In this document: piece after piece, positions 54,175-62,383 of the stretch
Numbering within the stretch: the stretch's first letter is position 1
Layout of the letters: every line of letters starts with the position of its first letter
NCBI GenBank assembly: GCA_030679955.1
Contig: JAUXSF010000025.1
Location: forward strand, 1 to 64,000
DNA: 64,000 nt
Reading direction: 5' to 3'
From: Chlamydiales bacterium
GTDB taxonomy: Bacteria; Chlamydiota; Chlamydiia; Chlamydiales; JAJFMA01
Position numbers and translations under genes: made by a program
Notes under the pieces: generated by a model
Told to the model about the DNA's origin: nothing
The model's input: only the letters and a program-made list of their open reading frames with translations
Database searches by the model: none

Positions 54175-55482
54175 ATGTCTAAAGCCAAGCTTACAGATCT
54201 CCAGGCAGCCGCCAAAGAGGCCGCGTCTAGCGATACCTCCGCAGCTAAAATAGAGGCTCTCTCTAGGGCATTTAAGCTTTTCTCCGAAGAATCCAAGCGT
54301 CTTGAAACGGCTCATGCAGCGTTAAAGAGAGATTTTGAAGAGGTAAACGTTCAGCTGGAGCAGAGTAACCGCCGCCTTGCACAAAAGCTGAAGGAGCTAG
54401 ACACCAGCACCTCGTACCTCCGCAATATATTAAGTAATATGTCTCAGGGGCTGATCTTTATCAATAAGTCCAGCATCATCACCACCTTTAATAAGAGTGC
54501 TGAAACCATACTGGGTCGCCCAGGGGTGGAGGTTCTCTTTCAACCCTTTGCGCAGAGCTTTGATGACACCCTCTTCGGATTCTCCATCCATGATGCATTA
54601 GAAAAGAAAGCCGCCCCTCTTACCTCCTTCGTCACTGTTAATCAGACCGGTATGCCTGCTCGTGAGCTAGAGGTGGATGCCCGATTCGTGACTAAGAAAG
54701 AAGGCAGCGAGATGTCTAAACACCTCGATGCTACGCTGGACTATACTGAGGGGCTTATCATTTTGGTGCGCGACGTCTCTGAAATGCGACGTCTTAAGAA
54801 CTTAACAGAGCGCAATGACCGCCTTAAGGAGCTGGGAGAAATGGCGGCGATGGTCGCACATGAGATCCGCAATCCTCTAGGTGGCATCAAGGGTTTTGCC
54901 TCACTTCTGCGCCGGGACCTAGAAAAGGAGCCAGAGCTCCAGCAAATGGCAAACTATATTGTAGAAGGCACAGATATATTAAACCGCCTTGTGACTAATG
55001 TGCTGAACTATGCACGCCCTGTACAGCCTCTGCTGGCGGCAACCGACCTCAATAAGCTGCTAGAGGAGGTTCGCGACCGGGTATGCATCGATGAAAGGCT
55101 TAGCAAAGGCATTTCCATTGAGATAAATTCAGAAGCGCCCGCCGTCGTCTACATCGACTCGCAACTTATTCAAGGCGTGCTGCTAAATCTTATCGTCAAT
55201 GCTATTGAGGCTATGCCCGATGGTGGAACGGTAGCTCTATGGCTGGGAAAAGATGATGCTTTTGCCATCCTAAAAGTTACTGACACCGGCATAGGAATCC
55301 CCCAGGAGAACTTAACACGAATATTCTCCCCGTTCTTTACCACTAAGCCCCATGGCAACGGTTTTGGGCTTTCTGAGGTCTATAAAGTTATTCAGGCCCA
55401 TGCTGGAACAATTGAGGCCACCTCCACTATGGGCAGGGGCACTACTTTTACCGTTAAACTGCCCCTAAAACCACTTATCTAA
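54175..55482 (+). CDS. ctcB: PAS sensor histidine kinase (CtcB/AtoS-like)
   Basis: The 435-aa soluble sensor starts at ATG 54175 with AGGGGGA upstream; an upstream TTG frame is rejected. It has an N-terminal coiled coil (about 25-80), a PAS domain (83-205; SNMSQGLIFINKSS), a HisKA dimerisation helix with the phospho-acceptor H229 in MVAHEIRNPLGG, and a HATPase domain (NLIVNAIEAMPDGG, DTGIGIP, GNGFGLSEV). It has no membrane segment, so it senses a cytoplasmic signal. The partner regulator follows after 16 nt. It matches the single conserved chlamydial kinase CtcB (CT467), which phosphorylates CtcC. Confidence 0.9.
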   Translation: MSKAKLTDLQAAAKEAASSDTSAAKIEALSRAFKLFSEESKRLETAHAALKRDFEEVNVQLEQSNRRLAQKLKELDTSTSYLRNILSNMSQGLIFINKSSIITTFNKSAETILGRPGVEVLFQPFAQSFDDTLFGFSIHDALEKKAAPLTSFVTVNQTGMPARELEVDARFVTKKEGSEMSKHLDATLDYTEGLIILVRDVSEMRRLKNLTERNDRLKELGEMAAMVAHEIRNPLGGIKGFASLLRRDLEKEPELQQMANYIVEGTDILNRLVTNVLNYARPVQPLLAATDLNKLLEEVRDRVCIDERLSKGISIEINSEAPAVVYIDSQLIQGVLLNLIVNAIEAMPDGGTVALWLGKDDAFAILKVTDTGIGIPQENLTRIFSPFFTTKPHGNGFGLSEVYKVIQAHAGTIEATSTMGRGTTFTVKLPLKPLI

Positions 55483-55498
55483 AACCGACGAGATTTCT

Positions 55499-56884
55499 AT
55501 GGCGATCGAAAAGGTCCTTGTAGTCGATGATGAGCTTCTCGTGCGCAGCTTTCTGAAAGAAACGCTCATGCGCAAAGGCCTAGACGTCACTGTAGCCGAA
55601 AATGGTAGAACCGCACTGGCCTTGATAAAAGACAATGCGTACGATCTTGTCTTCACAGACATGAAGATGCCAGACATGACGGGCCTAGAGGTTCTTAAAA
55701 AAGTTAAGGAGACAGCCCCCAACACTATCGTCGTGGTGATCACTGCTTTTGGTAGCATTGATAATGCTGTCGAAGCGATGAGATTAGGCGCTTTTAACTA
55801 CCTGATCAAGCCCTTTTCTCCTGACACCATCGAGGCCGTCGTTGAAAAGGCGAAAGATCACTCTGCATTAGTCGAGGAAAACCGCTACCTGCGCCAAGAA
55901 GTTTCTGGTTCATCAGGTTCGCCAAAAGCGCTCATCGCCCAAAGCCCTCTGATGCACAAGATCATTGACGATGTAAACCGCATAGCCAAAAGCAACGCCA
56001 ACGTGATGATCACCGGAGAATCCGGTACAGGTAAGGAAGTGATCGCACATGCTATCCATTTCGGCTCCCCACGCTTAAATAGGCCCTTTATTCGCGTTAA
56101 CTGCGCAGCAATTCCTGAAGCTTTGATTGAATCGGAGTTCTTCGGCCACGAGAAAGGCGCCTTTACCGGAGCTGTGGGCAAGCGCTGTGGGCGTTTTGAA
56201 CTTGCTGACAACGGCACTCTACTATTGGATGAAATTACCGAAGTGCCTATTGGTTTGCAGGCTAAGCTACTTAGAGCTATCCAAGAGCAAGAATTCGAAC
56301 GCGTGGGCGGGCATAAGCCTATCAAAGTTAACGTGCGGATCGTCTCCACATCGAACAGAAACCTGCAAGAAGCTATTCGAGATAAAGTCCTTCGTGAAGA
56401 TTTGTACTACCGCTTAAACGTTGTCCCTATCATCATTCCACCATTACGTGATCGCCGAGAAGATATAATACCGCTAGCTCAGCACTTTTTAACGCAACTG
56501 TGCGGCGAAAGCCACAAGAAGCCAAAAAGGCTAACACCTGAAGCGGAAAAAAAGCTTCTAAGCTACCCTTGGCCAGGCAATGTCCGTGAACTCGCCAACA
56601 TCATTGAACGCGCGGTTGTAATGGATCATTGCGATGATATTGGTGCAGAACATGTAATTCTAGAGTCGTTTGAAGCGCCAATTACTGACCATGAGCCCGC
56701 TTCCCCCACTAGCACCGCAGCGGGCGAACTTCCAAAAGGTTTTACATTGGAAGAGTTAGAGAAACGCTATATTATCGAAACACTGCAAGCGCAACAAAAC
56801 AATCGCACCGCAGCGGCCAAGTATCTTGGCATCAGCGTGCGAACATTACGTAACAAATTAAACGAGTACAACGTTTCCGAATGA
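55499..56884 (+). CDS. ctcC: NtrC-family sigma54 response regulator (CtcC/AtoC-like)
   Basis: The 461-aa regulator has a receiver domain (phospho-acceptor D54 in VFTDMKMPD), an AAA+ domain with Walker A GESGTGKE (173-180), the sigma54-contact loop GAFTGA (220-225) and R-finger region, and a complete C-terminal Fis-type helix-turn-helix (about 436-459; NNRTAAAKYLGISVRTL). It activates RpoN-dependent promoters. Chlamydiaceae CtcC is, to my memory, reported to lack the C-terminal DNA-binding domain; here it is intact, so target-specific binding is expected. The stop overlaps the next gene by 4 nt. Confidence 0.93.
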   Translation: MAIEKVLVVDDELLVRSFLKETLMRKGLDVTVAENGRTALALIKDNAYDLVFTDMKMPDMTGLEVLKKVKETAPNTIVVVITAFGSIDNAVEAMRLGAFNYLIKPFSPDTIEAVVEKAKDHSALVEENRYLRQEVSGSSGSPKALIAQSPLMHKIIDDVNRIAKSNANVMITGESGTGKEVIAHAIHFGSPRLNRPFIRVNCAAIPEALIESEFFGHEKGAFTGAVGKRCGRFELADNGTLLLDEITEVPIGLQAKLLRAIQEQEFERVGGHKPIKVNVRIVSTSNRNLQEAIRDKVLREDLYYRLNVVPIIIPPLRDRREDIIPLAQHFLTQLCGESHKKPKRLTPEAEKKLLSYPWPGNVRELANIIERAVVMDHCDDIGAEHVILESFEAPITDHEPASPTSTAAGELPKGFTLEELEKRYIIETLQAQQNNRTAAAKYLGISVRTLRNKLNEYNVSE

Positions 56885-57981
56885 CAAATCGCACTTCAAA
56901 ACAAGAACCTTTGATCCTCGGTATCGGCGGGGGAAAAGGCGGGGTCGGAAAGTCCATGGTAAGCTCCAATCTAGCCGTGCAGTATGCCATGGGTGGTCTA
57001 AGAGTCATCGTTATCGATCTCGACTTCGGGGCTGCCAACCTCCACACTATCTTCGGCGTTCGGCAACCTGCTAAAAGCTTGGGCGATTACTTTTACTCAC
57101 CTCGCAGTCAATTATCTGACTACTTCGTGAAAACAAGCTTAGACAACCTCACTCTGGTGCCGAGCAGCGGCTTTGTTCCAGAACTGGCAAACTTAAAGCA
57201 TATGCAGCGCGTAAAGCTGATCAATCATATCAAGACGTTGGATGCCGATCTTGTCATACTCGATTTAGGCGCTGGCAGCTCATTAAACGTCGTGGACTTC
57301 TTCTCCATGTGCCACGCCGGCGTAGTCGTGGCTACTCCAGAACCCACAGCGGTTCTCAATGCCTATGAGTTCCTTAAGAACGTGCTATACAGAATCCTCT
57401 TCCGTATGCTGCGTAACGACAAAGCGTTAACAGACCTTTTAAAGGCCTCTACACGAAACAATAACGAACTTGGAATTCACACAGTTTCAGATCTCATTAA
57501 TGCTATCGCCAAGGTTAACCGTTTTGCGGCAGAGACCATTCAAGAAGTTTGCCAAGACCTGAGTTTCCACCTCATATTTAACCAAGCACGCAAAACATCG
57601 GATGTTCAGTTAGGCCGAAAGCTTAACCAAATCTGTGAAAAATATCTGAACGTAAACCTTAATTTCTCAGGAATCATCTTCTACAATGAAGAGGTACCCG
57701 CCTGTGTCTATAAAATGTGCCCCATCAGCATCGCAGCTCCTGAATCCGTAACAAGTCAAACCCTGCGAAATATCGCTGTCACCACATTCAATCGTGTGGC
57801 ACATGCGGTGGCTGGTGAGCCCCTGCCAGATGACTTTGACGCTCAAATTGATAACGTTGGAAAGCATGCCAGGGTCGACTTTGAGCGCAACCTACTAACA
57901 CAAAGACGCTTGCAGCGCAGCAAAGAACGAGCATTCCTAGGAAGCGAATCAACTGATCTTGTCGCTCTGGAAGAAGGCTAA
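56881..57981 (+). CDS. MinD/FlhG-like P-loop ATPase
   Basis: The 366-aa ATPase of the MinD/ParA class has the deviant Walker A GGGKGGVGKS (16-25) with the signature Lys, the DLDFGAANLH motif (46-55), and ADLVILDLGAG as Walker B-like region. The C-terminal third (about 300-366) ends in charged helices (NLLTQRRLQRSKERAF) rather than the MinD membrane helix. The fold and length resemble FlhG/FleN and the MinD-like ATPases found with sigma54 regulators. Its ATGA overlap with ctcC puts it in one operon with the kinase and regulator. In an organism without flagella it may control the regulator, as FleN does FleQ, or position a surface machine. This is inference. Confidence 0.85.
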   Translation: MTNRTSKQEPLILGIGGGKGGVGKSMVSSNLAVQYAMGGLRVIVIDLDFGAANLHTIFGVRQPAKSLGDYFYSPRSQLSDYFVKTSLDNLTLVPSSGFVPELANLKHMQRVKLINHIKTLDADLVILDLGAGSSLNVVDFFSMCHAGVVVATPEPTAVLNAYEFLKNVLYRILFRMLRNDKALTDLLKASTRNNNELGIHTVSDLINAIAKVNRFAAETIQEVCQDLSFHLIFNQARKTSDVQLGRKLNQICEKYLNVNLNFSGIIFYNEEVPACVYKMCPISIAAPESVTSQTLRNIAVTTFNRVAHAVAGEPLPDDFDAQIDNVGKHARVDFERNLLTQRRLQRSKERAFLGSESTDLVALEEG

Positions 57982-58055
57982 AAAAAGCCAAATCCTTAAA
58001 CATCTGACTTCCAACCATTTACACTCTACAGTTACTCCACAACATGATTATTAAT

Positions 58056-58083
58056 TTGTAATTTTCTATTTATGACATATAAT
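58056..58083 (+). promoter_or_regulatory. Promoter-like TTGTAA/TATAAT
   Basis: The boxes are 16 nt apart in very AT-rich DNA, about 104 nt before the start of the PEP-CTERM gene. The stretch 57982-58186 otherwise holds no gene. Confidence 0.5.
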
Positions 58084-58186
58084 TAAGTCTATAAGTTAGT
58101 AATAATATGTGTTTTGAGTAATAGTCTATTTTAATGTGTAGTGTGTGTGCATTAAATTAATACATGTAATAATAATGAGGCTGTGT

Positions 58187-58918
58187 ATGTTAAGAAATAA
58201 TGTATCTGCAATGTTGTTAGGTGTCGCTTTCTTATTCGCCAGTAGCGCAAACGCTGTCGATGTGAATCCAGGGGACTTTACAGGGTCAAGAACAACCCCA
58301 AATGGAGTTACAGGAACAGGTCCTTGGGGCAACACCCCGGGCTATAAGGTCTCTTGGAACATTACTCAAACAGGTAACGTTTTTCATTACGCCTACGACA
58401 TCACGGTGCCAAGTAAGAACATTAGCCATACGATACTCGAATTGAGTGACAACATAAACAAAGACAATATCAGCAGCTTAATCTACAACTTTAAGGTGAA
58501 TGGTTCGAGTAAATCGACACCTACACCTACATTATTCAAGCCAACGGATCCAGGTAACTCAAACCCTGGTTTGCCTGGTGGTATCTATGGTATCAAGATT
58601 GATATGACCTCAACAACACAGAAAGTCACTTTTGACTCTCTACGTGCTCCAATGTGGGGTGATATCTATTCCAAAGACGGTGTAAGCAGTGGTCAATTCG
58701 TATACGCCTTCAACAAAGGTTTTGGATTAGATCCAACAGGAAGTGATTTCAGCAAGTGGATCGCTGTGCCAGACACTAAACAAATTAAAGTGCCTGAGCC
58801 TGCTACATACTTGTTGATGCTATCAGGCCTAACATTGGCGGCTTTTAAATTACGTTCAAAGCGTAACCAAAAGCTTGTTAACCGTTCATGGATCGCTGGA
58901 GAACAGGCATCTTGGTAG
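58187..58918 (+). CDS. Exported PEP-CTERM-type protein
   Basis: The 243-aa product starts at ATG 58187 with a signal peptide ending SSANA (cleavage after about residue 23); an upstream frame is rejected because AGG lies just before this ATG. The mature part is Gly/Thr/Asn-rich and beta-like. The C-terminus has the PEP-CTERM tripartite signal: VPEPATYLL (from residue 202), a hydrophobic helix (MLSGLTLAAF) and a basic cluster (KLRSKR). Unusually, about 17 further residues follow the basic cluster. PEP-CTERM proteins are sorted by an exosortase (EpsH/XrtA family); none is in the window. The gene is monocistronic and AT-rich, flanked on the right by dispersed repeats, which fits horizontal gain. 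Confidence 0.82.
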   Translation: MLRNNVSAMLLGVAFLFASSANAVDVNPGDFTGSRTTPNGVTGTGPWGNTPGYKVSWNITQTGNVFHYAYDITVPSKNISHTILELSDNINKDNISSLIYNFKVNGSSKSTPTPTLFKPTDPGNSNPGLPGGIYGIKIDMTSTTQKVTFDSLRAPMWGDIYSKDGVSSGQFVYAFNKGFGLDPTGSDFSKWIAVPDTKQIKVPEPATYLLMLSGLTLAAFKLRSKRNQKLVNRSWIAGEQASW

Positions 58919-58922
58919 GAAT

Positions 58923-58979
58923 TTAACGCAAAGGCGCAGAGGCGCGGAGGAGGTAAAGCTACCTCGCGCCACTGCGCCT
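58923..58979. repeat. Dispersed inverted repeat, TTAACGCAAAGGCGC family, copy 2
   Basis: TTAACGCAAAGGCGCAGAGG begins 5 nt after the PEP-CTERM stop and is mirrored by CGCGCCACTGCGCC. It is directly followed by the larger palindrome at 58980. Confidence 0.65.
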
Positions 58980-59255
58980 ATATCTTTACGCATATTTTTT
59001 TTGACCAAATTAAATCCAGCCGCGAATGCGGCTACAGCATGTAGCCCCAAGCGTGAGCTTGGGTGGAAATAGAAATTTATAATGAGCCGTGTGAACGGCG
59101 GCAGAGATGATTTGTGATTCTGTCGCCGTGTTCACGGCTAGATGTCAATATATCGCATACCCCAAGCTCACGCTTGGGGCTACATGCTTCCGCCGCATTC
59201 GCGGCTGGACTTTCCTCAAAGATATTTTGACAAAAAAACTTATGCGTAAGGATAT
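58980..59255. repeat. ~276-bp nested palindrome
   Basis: Three layers are mirrored around a centre near 59118. The outer arms are TATCTTTACGCATATTTTTT (left) and its inverse ending TATGCGTAAGGATA. The middle arms are CCAGCCGCGAATGCGGC and CGCCGCATTCGCGGCTGG. The inner arms are ATGTAGCCCCAAGCGTGAGC and GCTCACGCTTGGGGCTACAT. A further pair, GAGCCGTGTGAACGGCG and CGCCGTGTTCACGGCT, lies in the core. It carries no coding frame and fills the space between the convergent neighbours, where a hairpin could also terminate transcription. Confidence 0.8.
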
Positions 59256-59265
59256 GTCCACGCCT

Positions 59266-61347
59266 TTAAAGCGTCCTTTGCCCCTTGGAGTACTTAAGCA
59301 AACGCTTAAGCTGCCCATCACGGTGATACAGGCTCACCTCGCCATCCAAGAGCCCATTCACGTATGAGATAAGAGACTTGATTGTTTGGTCGGGGTAGAA
59401 GTGCTCTTGAAGGCCATGACGCTTACTGCCCTTCCACCGTTCGATGACAGCTAAAGAGCCATCAGAGTAATACCGACGACGTTCTTCTCCATCACCTTTA
59501 TGTTGAGGGATCTGTGCAGAACTTTCAACAGCAGATCGCTTTTTTTGATGGTTTTTGAGGGCTTCCTGCATGAGATGTCTATTCACATTGGCTGTTTGCT
59601 GCAGAAAGGCATAACGCCTTGTTTCGAGCTCTAGCTGCTTAAACTGCTTATTTTGCAGTGTGTCTTGACTAGCCTTTAAAAGCCGTAAATCCCGATTGAA
59701 GACGCGGACAAATATGCCGTTAAATACGCCTAAAACATAGCCAAAAGCAACCTCTTCCTCTAGTTCAAATTCTGTGACTGACATTAAACCCGTGCGTAGC
59801 TCAGTAATGCCCTCTGGATGGTAGGAGACCTTCTGCCAAAGGTTTTTGAGCTCTGAGATCATAATATCAAACTTTTCGATACATGAGGTTAGGCTAGCCT
59901 CCAGCTCATTCCACGCTCCTTGAACACGCTCTAGAGCATCATCAGGCAGATTTGCCTGCTGAATGGCTTGCCATACTTTATCATCGATAGGGTATGACTT
60001 TGTCAGGTGGCTCTGTGCTACCAGACTGAGCGGTTGATTGGGAATACCTTGGACACCAAGACCCGCATCGGTAGCGTTGATAAATGTTGTCTCAGGGTGC
60101 TCTTGCGCGAACTTTGAGAGCCATTCTGACTCTGCTATCCACTTCCATAGGGTATAGATGGGTTTTCCATGAACATCGCTTCGCATAACGGCGGCTTTAT
60201 CGACACCTGTATTGGTTACAATCGCGTGTTCCTCAACAGAGGCATCATCAATCACCCCTGCAGCATATGACTGCATTCCTGTAAAAGCTAGATCCAGTCC
60301 AAGGTAAATAATTGGGTTACAACCTAATGCCTGAGCTATTGTGGTGCACAAGTTAACGACATTGTGGCCTTCGTCCAAATCCTCACTTTCGATGTCTAGA
60401 CTTTCCTCAAAGAAAGAGGCGATGTCATAGCCACCACCACCTGTGAGGTATAATCTTGGCCCATGCAGGAGTTCGAAAGCATGTCTATTTAACCGTTGTC
60501 GGTAAAAGAAAGGTAATTCAAATGCTGATTGCTGTAGGTACCTTTCGTATTGAGCGTCATTGGGGTCAACACCGGCACCAAAATGAGGTTGAAGACCTGC
60601 AGAATTAAGGGCGTTGAGTGCAGAGCCCCCGGCAAAAACCACAGCATTGTTCTGCAGTGATTCCAGCAGTGGCAGATCTTTAGAGAGGGATGGTCCCGCG
60701 CCACAAATGATCGCAGGCATACCCGTAAACTGGCTAAATAAACTGTCACCGAGATACGACTCATGCAAATGAAGTAGGTTGGCGTAGAAATTGCGAAAAT
60801 AAGAGATGCCATGATCCAAATACTCATCGACAGCTTCGTCTAGGCGGTGATGATCGAACTGCAGCTTGTTTTGAAGCTCACAAACAAAGGCAGCGCGATG
60901 ATTGGAATAGCCGGGTGAACCAACTACTGTCATAGGCTGTAATAAGCAGTCCCAGCACAGCCAATCTGACAGCTCTTGATCCTCCAAAAGGTTCTTAGAA
61001 TAGCGCAGGGTAACTTGAGGGTCATGGAGAAGCTCTTCACCTAAGCCGGTTTCGAATAGCCGATAGATAACTGATAAGTCATCTTCAAGGAAAAACAAGT
61101 GACGCTTAGGGTTTTTGCGTAGCCACGAAGTTGCGGCGGTAAATATATGACCTCGCCCAACGCCGAGCACGCACAACACTTCGGTAGATGCCAGGTCGAG
61201 GCTATTAAACCATGCCTCAGCATCAACTAAGGTCTCTTCAATATCCGTGCCAACAGGCTCATGATAGGGTAAAAGATAGGCGACTTTCGGTTGAAGCGCT
61301 GCGAAACGTGCGATATTGCGGTCGAAAACACTTTCTTCATTCATCAT
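59266..61347 (-). CDS. Maf-like glycosyltransferase (DUF115/MAF_flag10) fused to MORN_2-type repeats
   Basis: The 693-aa protein has an N-terminal alpha/beta region and a central DUF115/MAF_flag10 domain (about 195-420). FTGMPAIICGAGPSLSKDLP is the hallmark GxGPSL loop, followed by VFAGGSALNALNSAGLQPHF and YLGLDLAFTG. Maf proteins transfer pseudaminic or legionaminic acid to flagellin or other surface proteins. A helical part (about 480-600) is followed by a C-terminal MORN_2-like segment (about 625-693; YYSDGSLAVIERWKGSKRHG, LYHRDGQLKRLLKYSKG). The fusion is unusual. The gene starts right behind the stop of the 146-aa gene. With PseB at 41127 it suggests nonulosonate glycosylation in an organism without flagella. 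Confidence 0.8.
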   Translation of the reverse strand: MMNEESVFDRNIARFAALQPKVAYLLPYHEPVGTDIEETLVDAEAWFNSLDLASTEVLCVLGVGRGHIFTAATSWLRKNPKRHLFFLEDDLSVIYRLFETGLGEELLHDPQVTLRYSKNLLEDQELSDWLCWDCLLQPMTVVGSPGYSNHRAAFVCELQNKLQFDHHRLDEAVDEYLDHGISYFRNFYANLLHLHESYLGDSLFSQFTGMPAIICGAGPSLSKDLPLLESLQNNAVVFAGGSALNALNSAGLQPHFGAGVDPNDAQYERYLQQSAFELPFFYRQRLNRHAFELLHGPRLYLTGGGGYDIASFFEESLDIESEDLDEGHNVVNLCTTIAQALGCNPIIYLGLDLAFTGMQSYAAGVIDDASVEEHAIVTNTGVDKAAVMRSDVHGKPIYTLWKWIAESEWLSKFAQEHPETTFINATDAGLGVQGIPNQPLSLVAQSHLTKSYPIDDKVWQAIQQANLPDDALERVQGAWNELEASLTSCIEKFDIMISELKNLWQKVSYHPEGITELRTGLMSVTEFELEEEVAFGYVLGVFNGIFVRVFNRDLRLLKASQDTLQNKQFKQLELETRRYAFLQQTANVNRHLMQEALKNHQKKRSAVESSAQIPQHKGDGEERRRYYSDGSLAVIERWKGSKRHGLQEHFYPDQTIKSLISYVNGLLDGEVSLYHRDGQLKRLLKYSKGQRTL

Positions 61348-61788
61348 TTACATCGGCATCCAGGAGTCTTTTCCACCAACACGACGAAATTTTTTCTGAC
61401 GTGATTTACCAAGAATTAGATCTTTGCCCCGGCTGAGGCTGGTTGCTCCACGAGTTTTTACAGCTTTCATAACGAAGCTTAGTTGAGCGTGCTTCCTACG
61501 TGCCTTCTGCATCAGCTCATTGCCTAATTTAATCGTCTCGGCATCCGCCTCGTTTAGGTGCTTGTTTGGTTGCGCCATCGCTTGGGCGATTTCGTCCGGT
61601 GAAGCTCCCATTTTTCTTAGCAACTTCTCGCTAAGGTCAGTGAACTCTGAAACGACCTTTTCTAGGTCGTTCAGACGCTCTTTTATGCCATTTGGGAGGT
61701 CGCCCGTCGGAAGCTTTTTGTCCTCTGAGTCTTGCAAAAGGCGTTTAACCTGCTCCAGAACAACCTGTAGTGCCGATTTGTCCGCCAT
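61348..61788 (-). CDS. Helical conserved protein of unknown function, cotranscribed with the Maf-like gene
   Basis: Not recognised. The 146-aa product is mostly helical in its first 100 residues (VLEQVKRLLQDSEDKK, LNDLEKVVSEFTDLSEKLL) and ends in a strongly basic tail (SRGKDLILGKSRQKKFRR). No signal peptide, membrane segment or catalytic motif is seen. Its stop is next to the start of the Maf-like gene, so they form one unit; it could be a chaperone or anchor for the Maf-like protein. The basic tail may bind nucleic acid. Confidence 0.7.
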   Translation of the reverse strand: MADKSALQVVLEQVKRLLQDSEDKKLPTGDLPNGIKERLNDLEKVVSEFTDLSEKLLRKMGASPDEIAQAMAQPNKHLNEADAETIKLGNELMQKARRKHAQLSFVMKAVKTRGATSLSRGKDLILGKSRQKKFRRVGGKDSWMPM

Positions 61789-61875
61789 AATGCATCTCAG
61801 TATACGTGGGTTTTAATACCTGTATACTGTTATTTTAGCACAAAAAGCGCTATTATTCAATGCGATGTAGGATTT

Positions 61876-61950
61876 TTAACGCAAAGACGCGAAGACGCAA
61901 AGAAATGCATTTCTCTTTGCTTCTTAGCGACTCTGCGTCTTTGCGTTGAA
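61876..61950. repeat. Dispersed inverted repeat, TTAACGCAAAGACGC family, copy 3, overlapping a gene end
   Basis: TTAACGCAAAGACGCGAAGA is mirrored by CTCTGCGTCTTTGCGTTGAA. The right arm lies inside the HsdR_N-like gene and provides its last codons (FNAKTQSR and stop). Confidence 0.85.
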
Positions 61951-62379
61951 TTCTTTAAGTTTGGTGTACTCGGGGATGCCTGAGGTGAATTGGTACTCGC
62001 CCGTGGCATCGTCAAAACGCCCAATACGCTCCTCACCTTCATTCGCCACCACGACGTAGTGCGCCTGCACGTAGCGATTATAGCCCATGGCTTGACGTAG
62101 CACGCGCGCATTTAAAGGCACCGCCTTGCACTCGATGAGCAATAAGGGGTGGAAGGTTGGCGCGTAGCAAATAATATCAGCACGGCGCAAAAGCGGTGGC
62201 TTTTCGCGCAAATGGGGCATCTGTTGCAGGGAAACTTCCACGGCGACATGGCCAGACGGATATCCCAACTGTTGTGTAAGTTTTAACAGCAGGCGCTGCC
62301 GCACCAATTCCTCGGGCGTGGCAGCGACCCACTGGCGCCGAACGGCGCAGAATACTTGCTTTAAGGACGGAGCCAGCAA
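61924..62379 (-). CDS. HsdR N-terminal-like PD-(D/E)XK nuclease-fold protein
   Basis: The 151-aa protein resembles the stand-alone HSDR_N_2 family. It has ATPEELVRQRLLLKL, then RRADIICYAP and the catalytic-type LLLIECKAV (D in RADI, E-x-K in IECK), then QAMGYNRYVQAHYVVVANEG. Such proteins have an endonuclease-like core but are often of unknown role. TTG at 62379, just behind the hpf stop with GAGG upstream, is the likely start; ATG 62418 or GTG 62421 inside hpf are alternatives. The last eight residues (FNAKTQSR) come from a dispersed repeat, so the native C-terminus was replaced. Confidence 0.72.
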   Translation of the reverse strand: MLAPSLKQVFCAVRRQWVAATPEELVRQRLLLKLTQQLGYPSGHVAVEVSLQQMPHLREKPPLLRRADIICYAPTFHPLLLIECKAVPLNARVLRQAMGYNRYVQAHYVVVANEGEERIGRFDDATGEYQFTSGIPEYTKLKEFNAKTQSR

Positions 62380-62383
62380 CTTA

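Noticed and set aside
61857-62111. 84-aa open frame on the minus strand
   Set aside because: Out-of-frame shadow of the HsdR_N-like gene plus repeat sequence.
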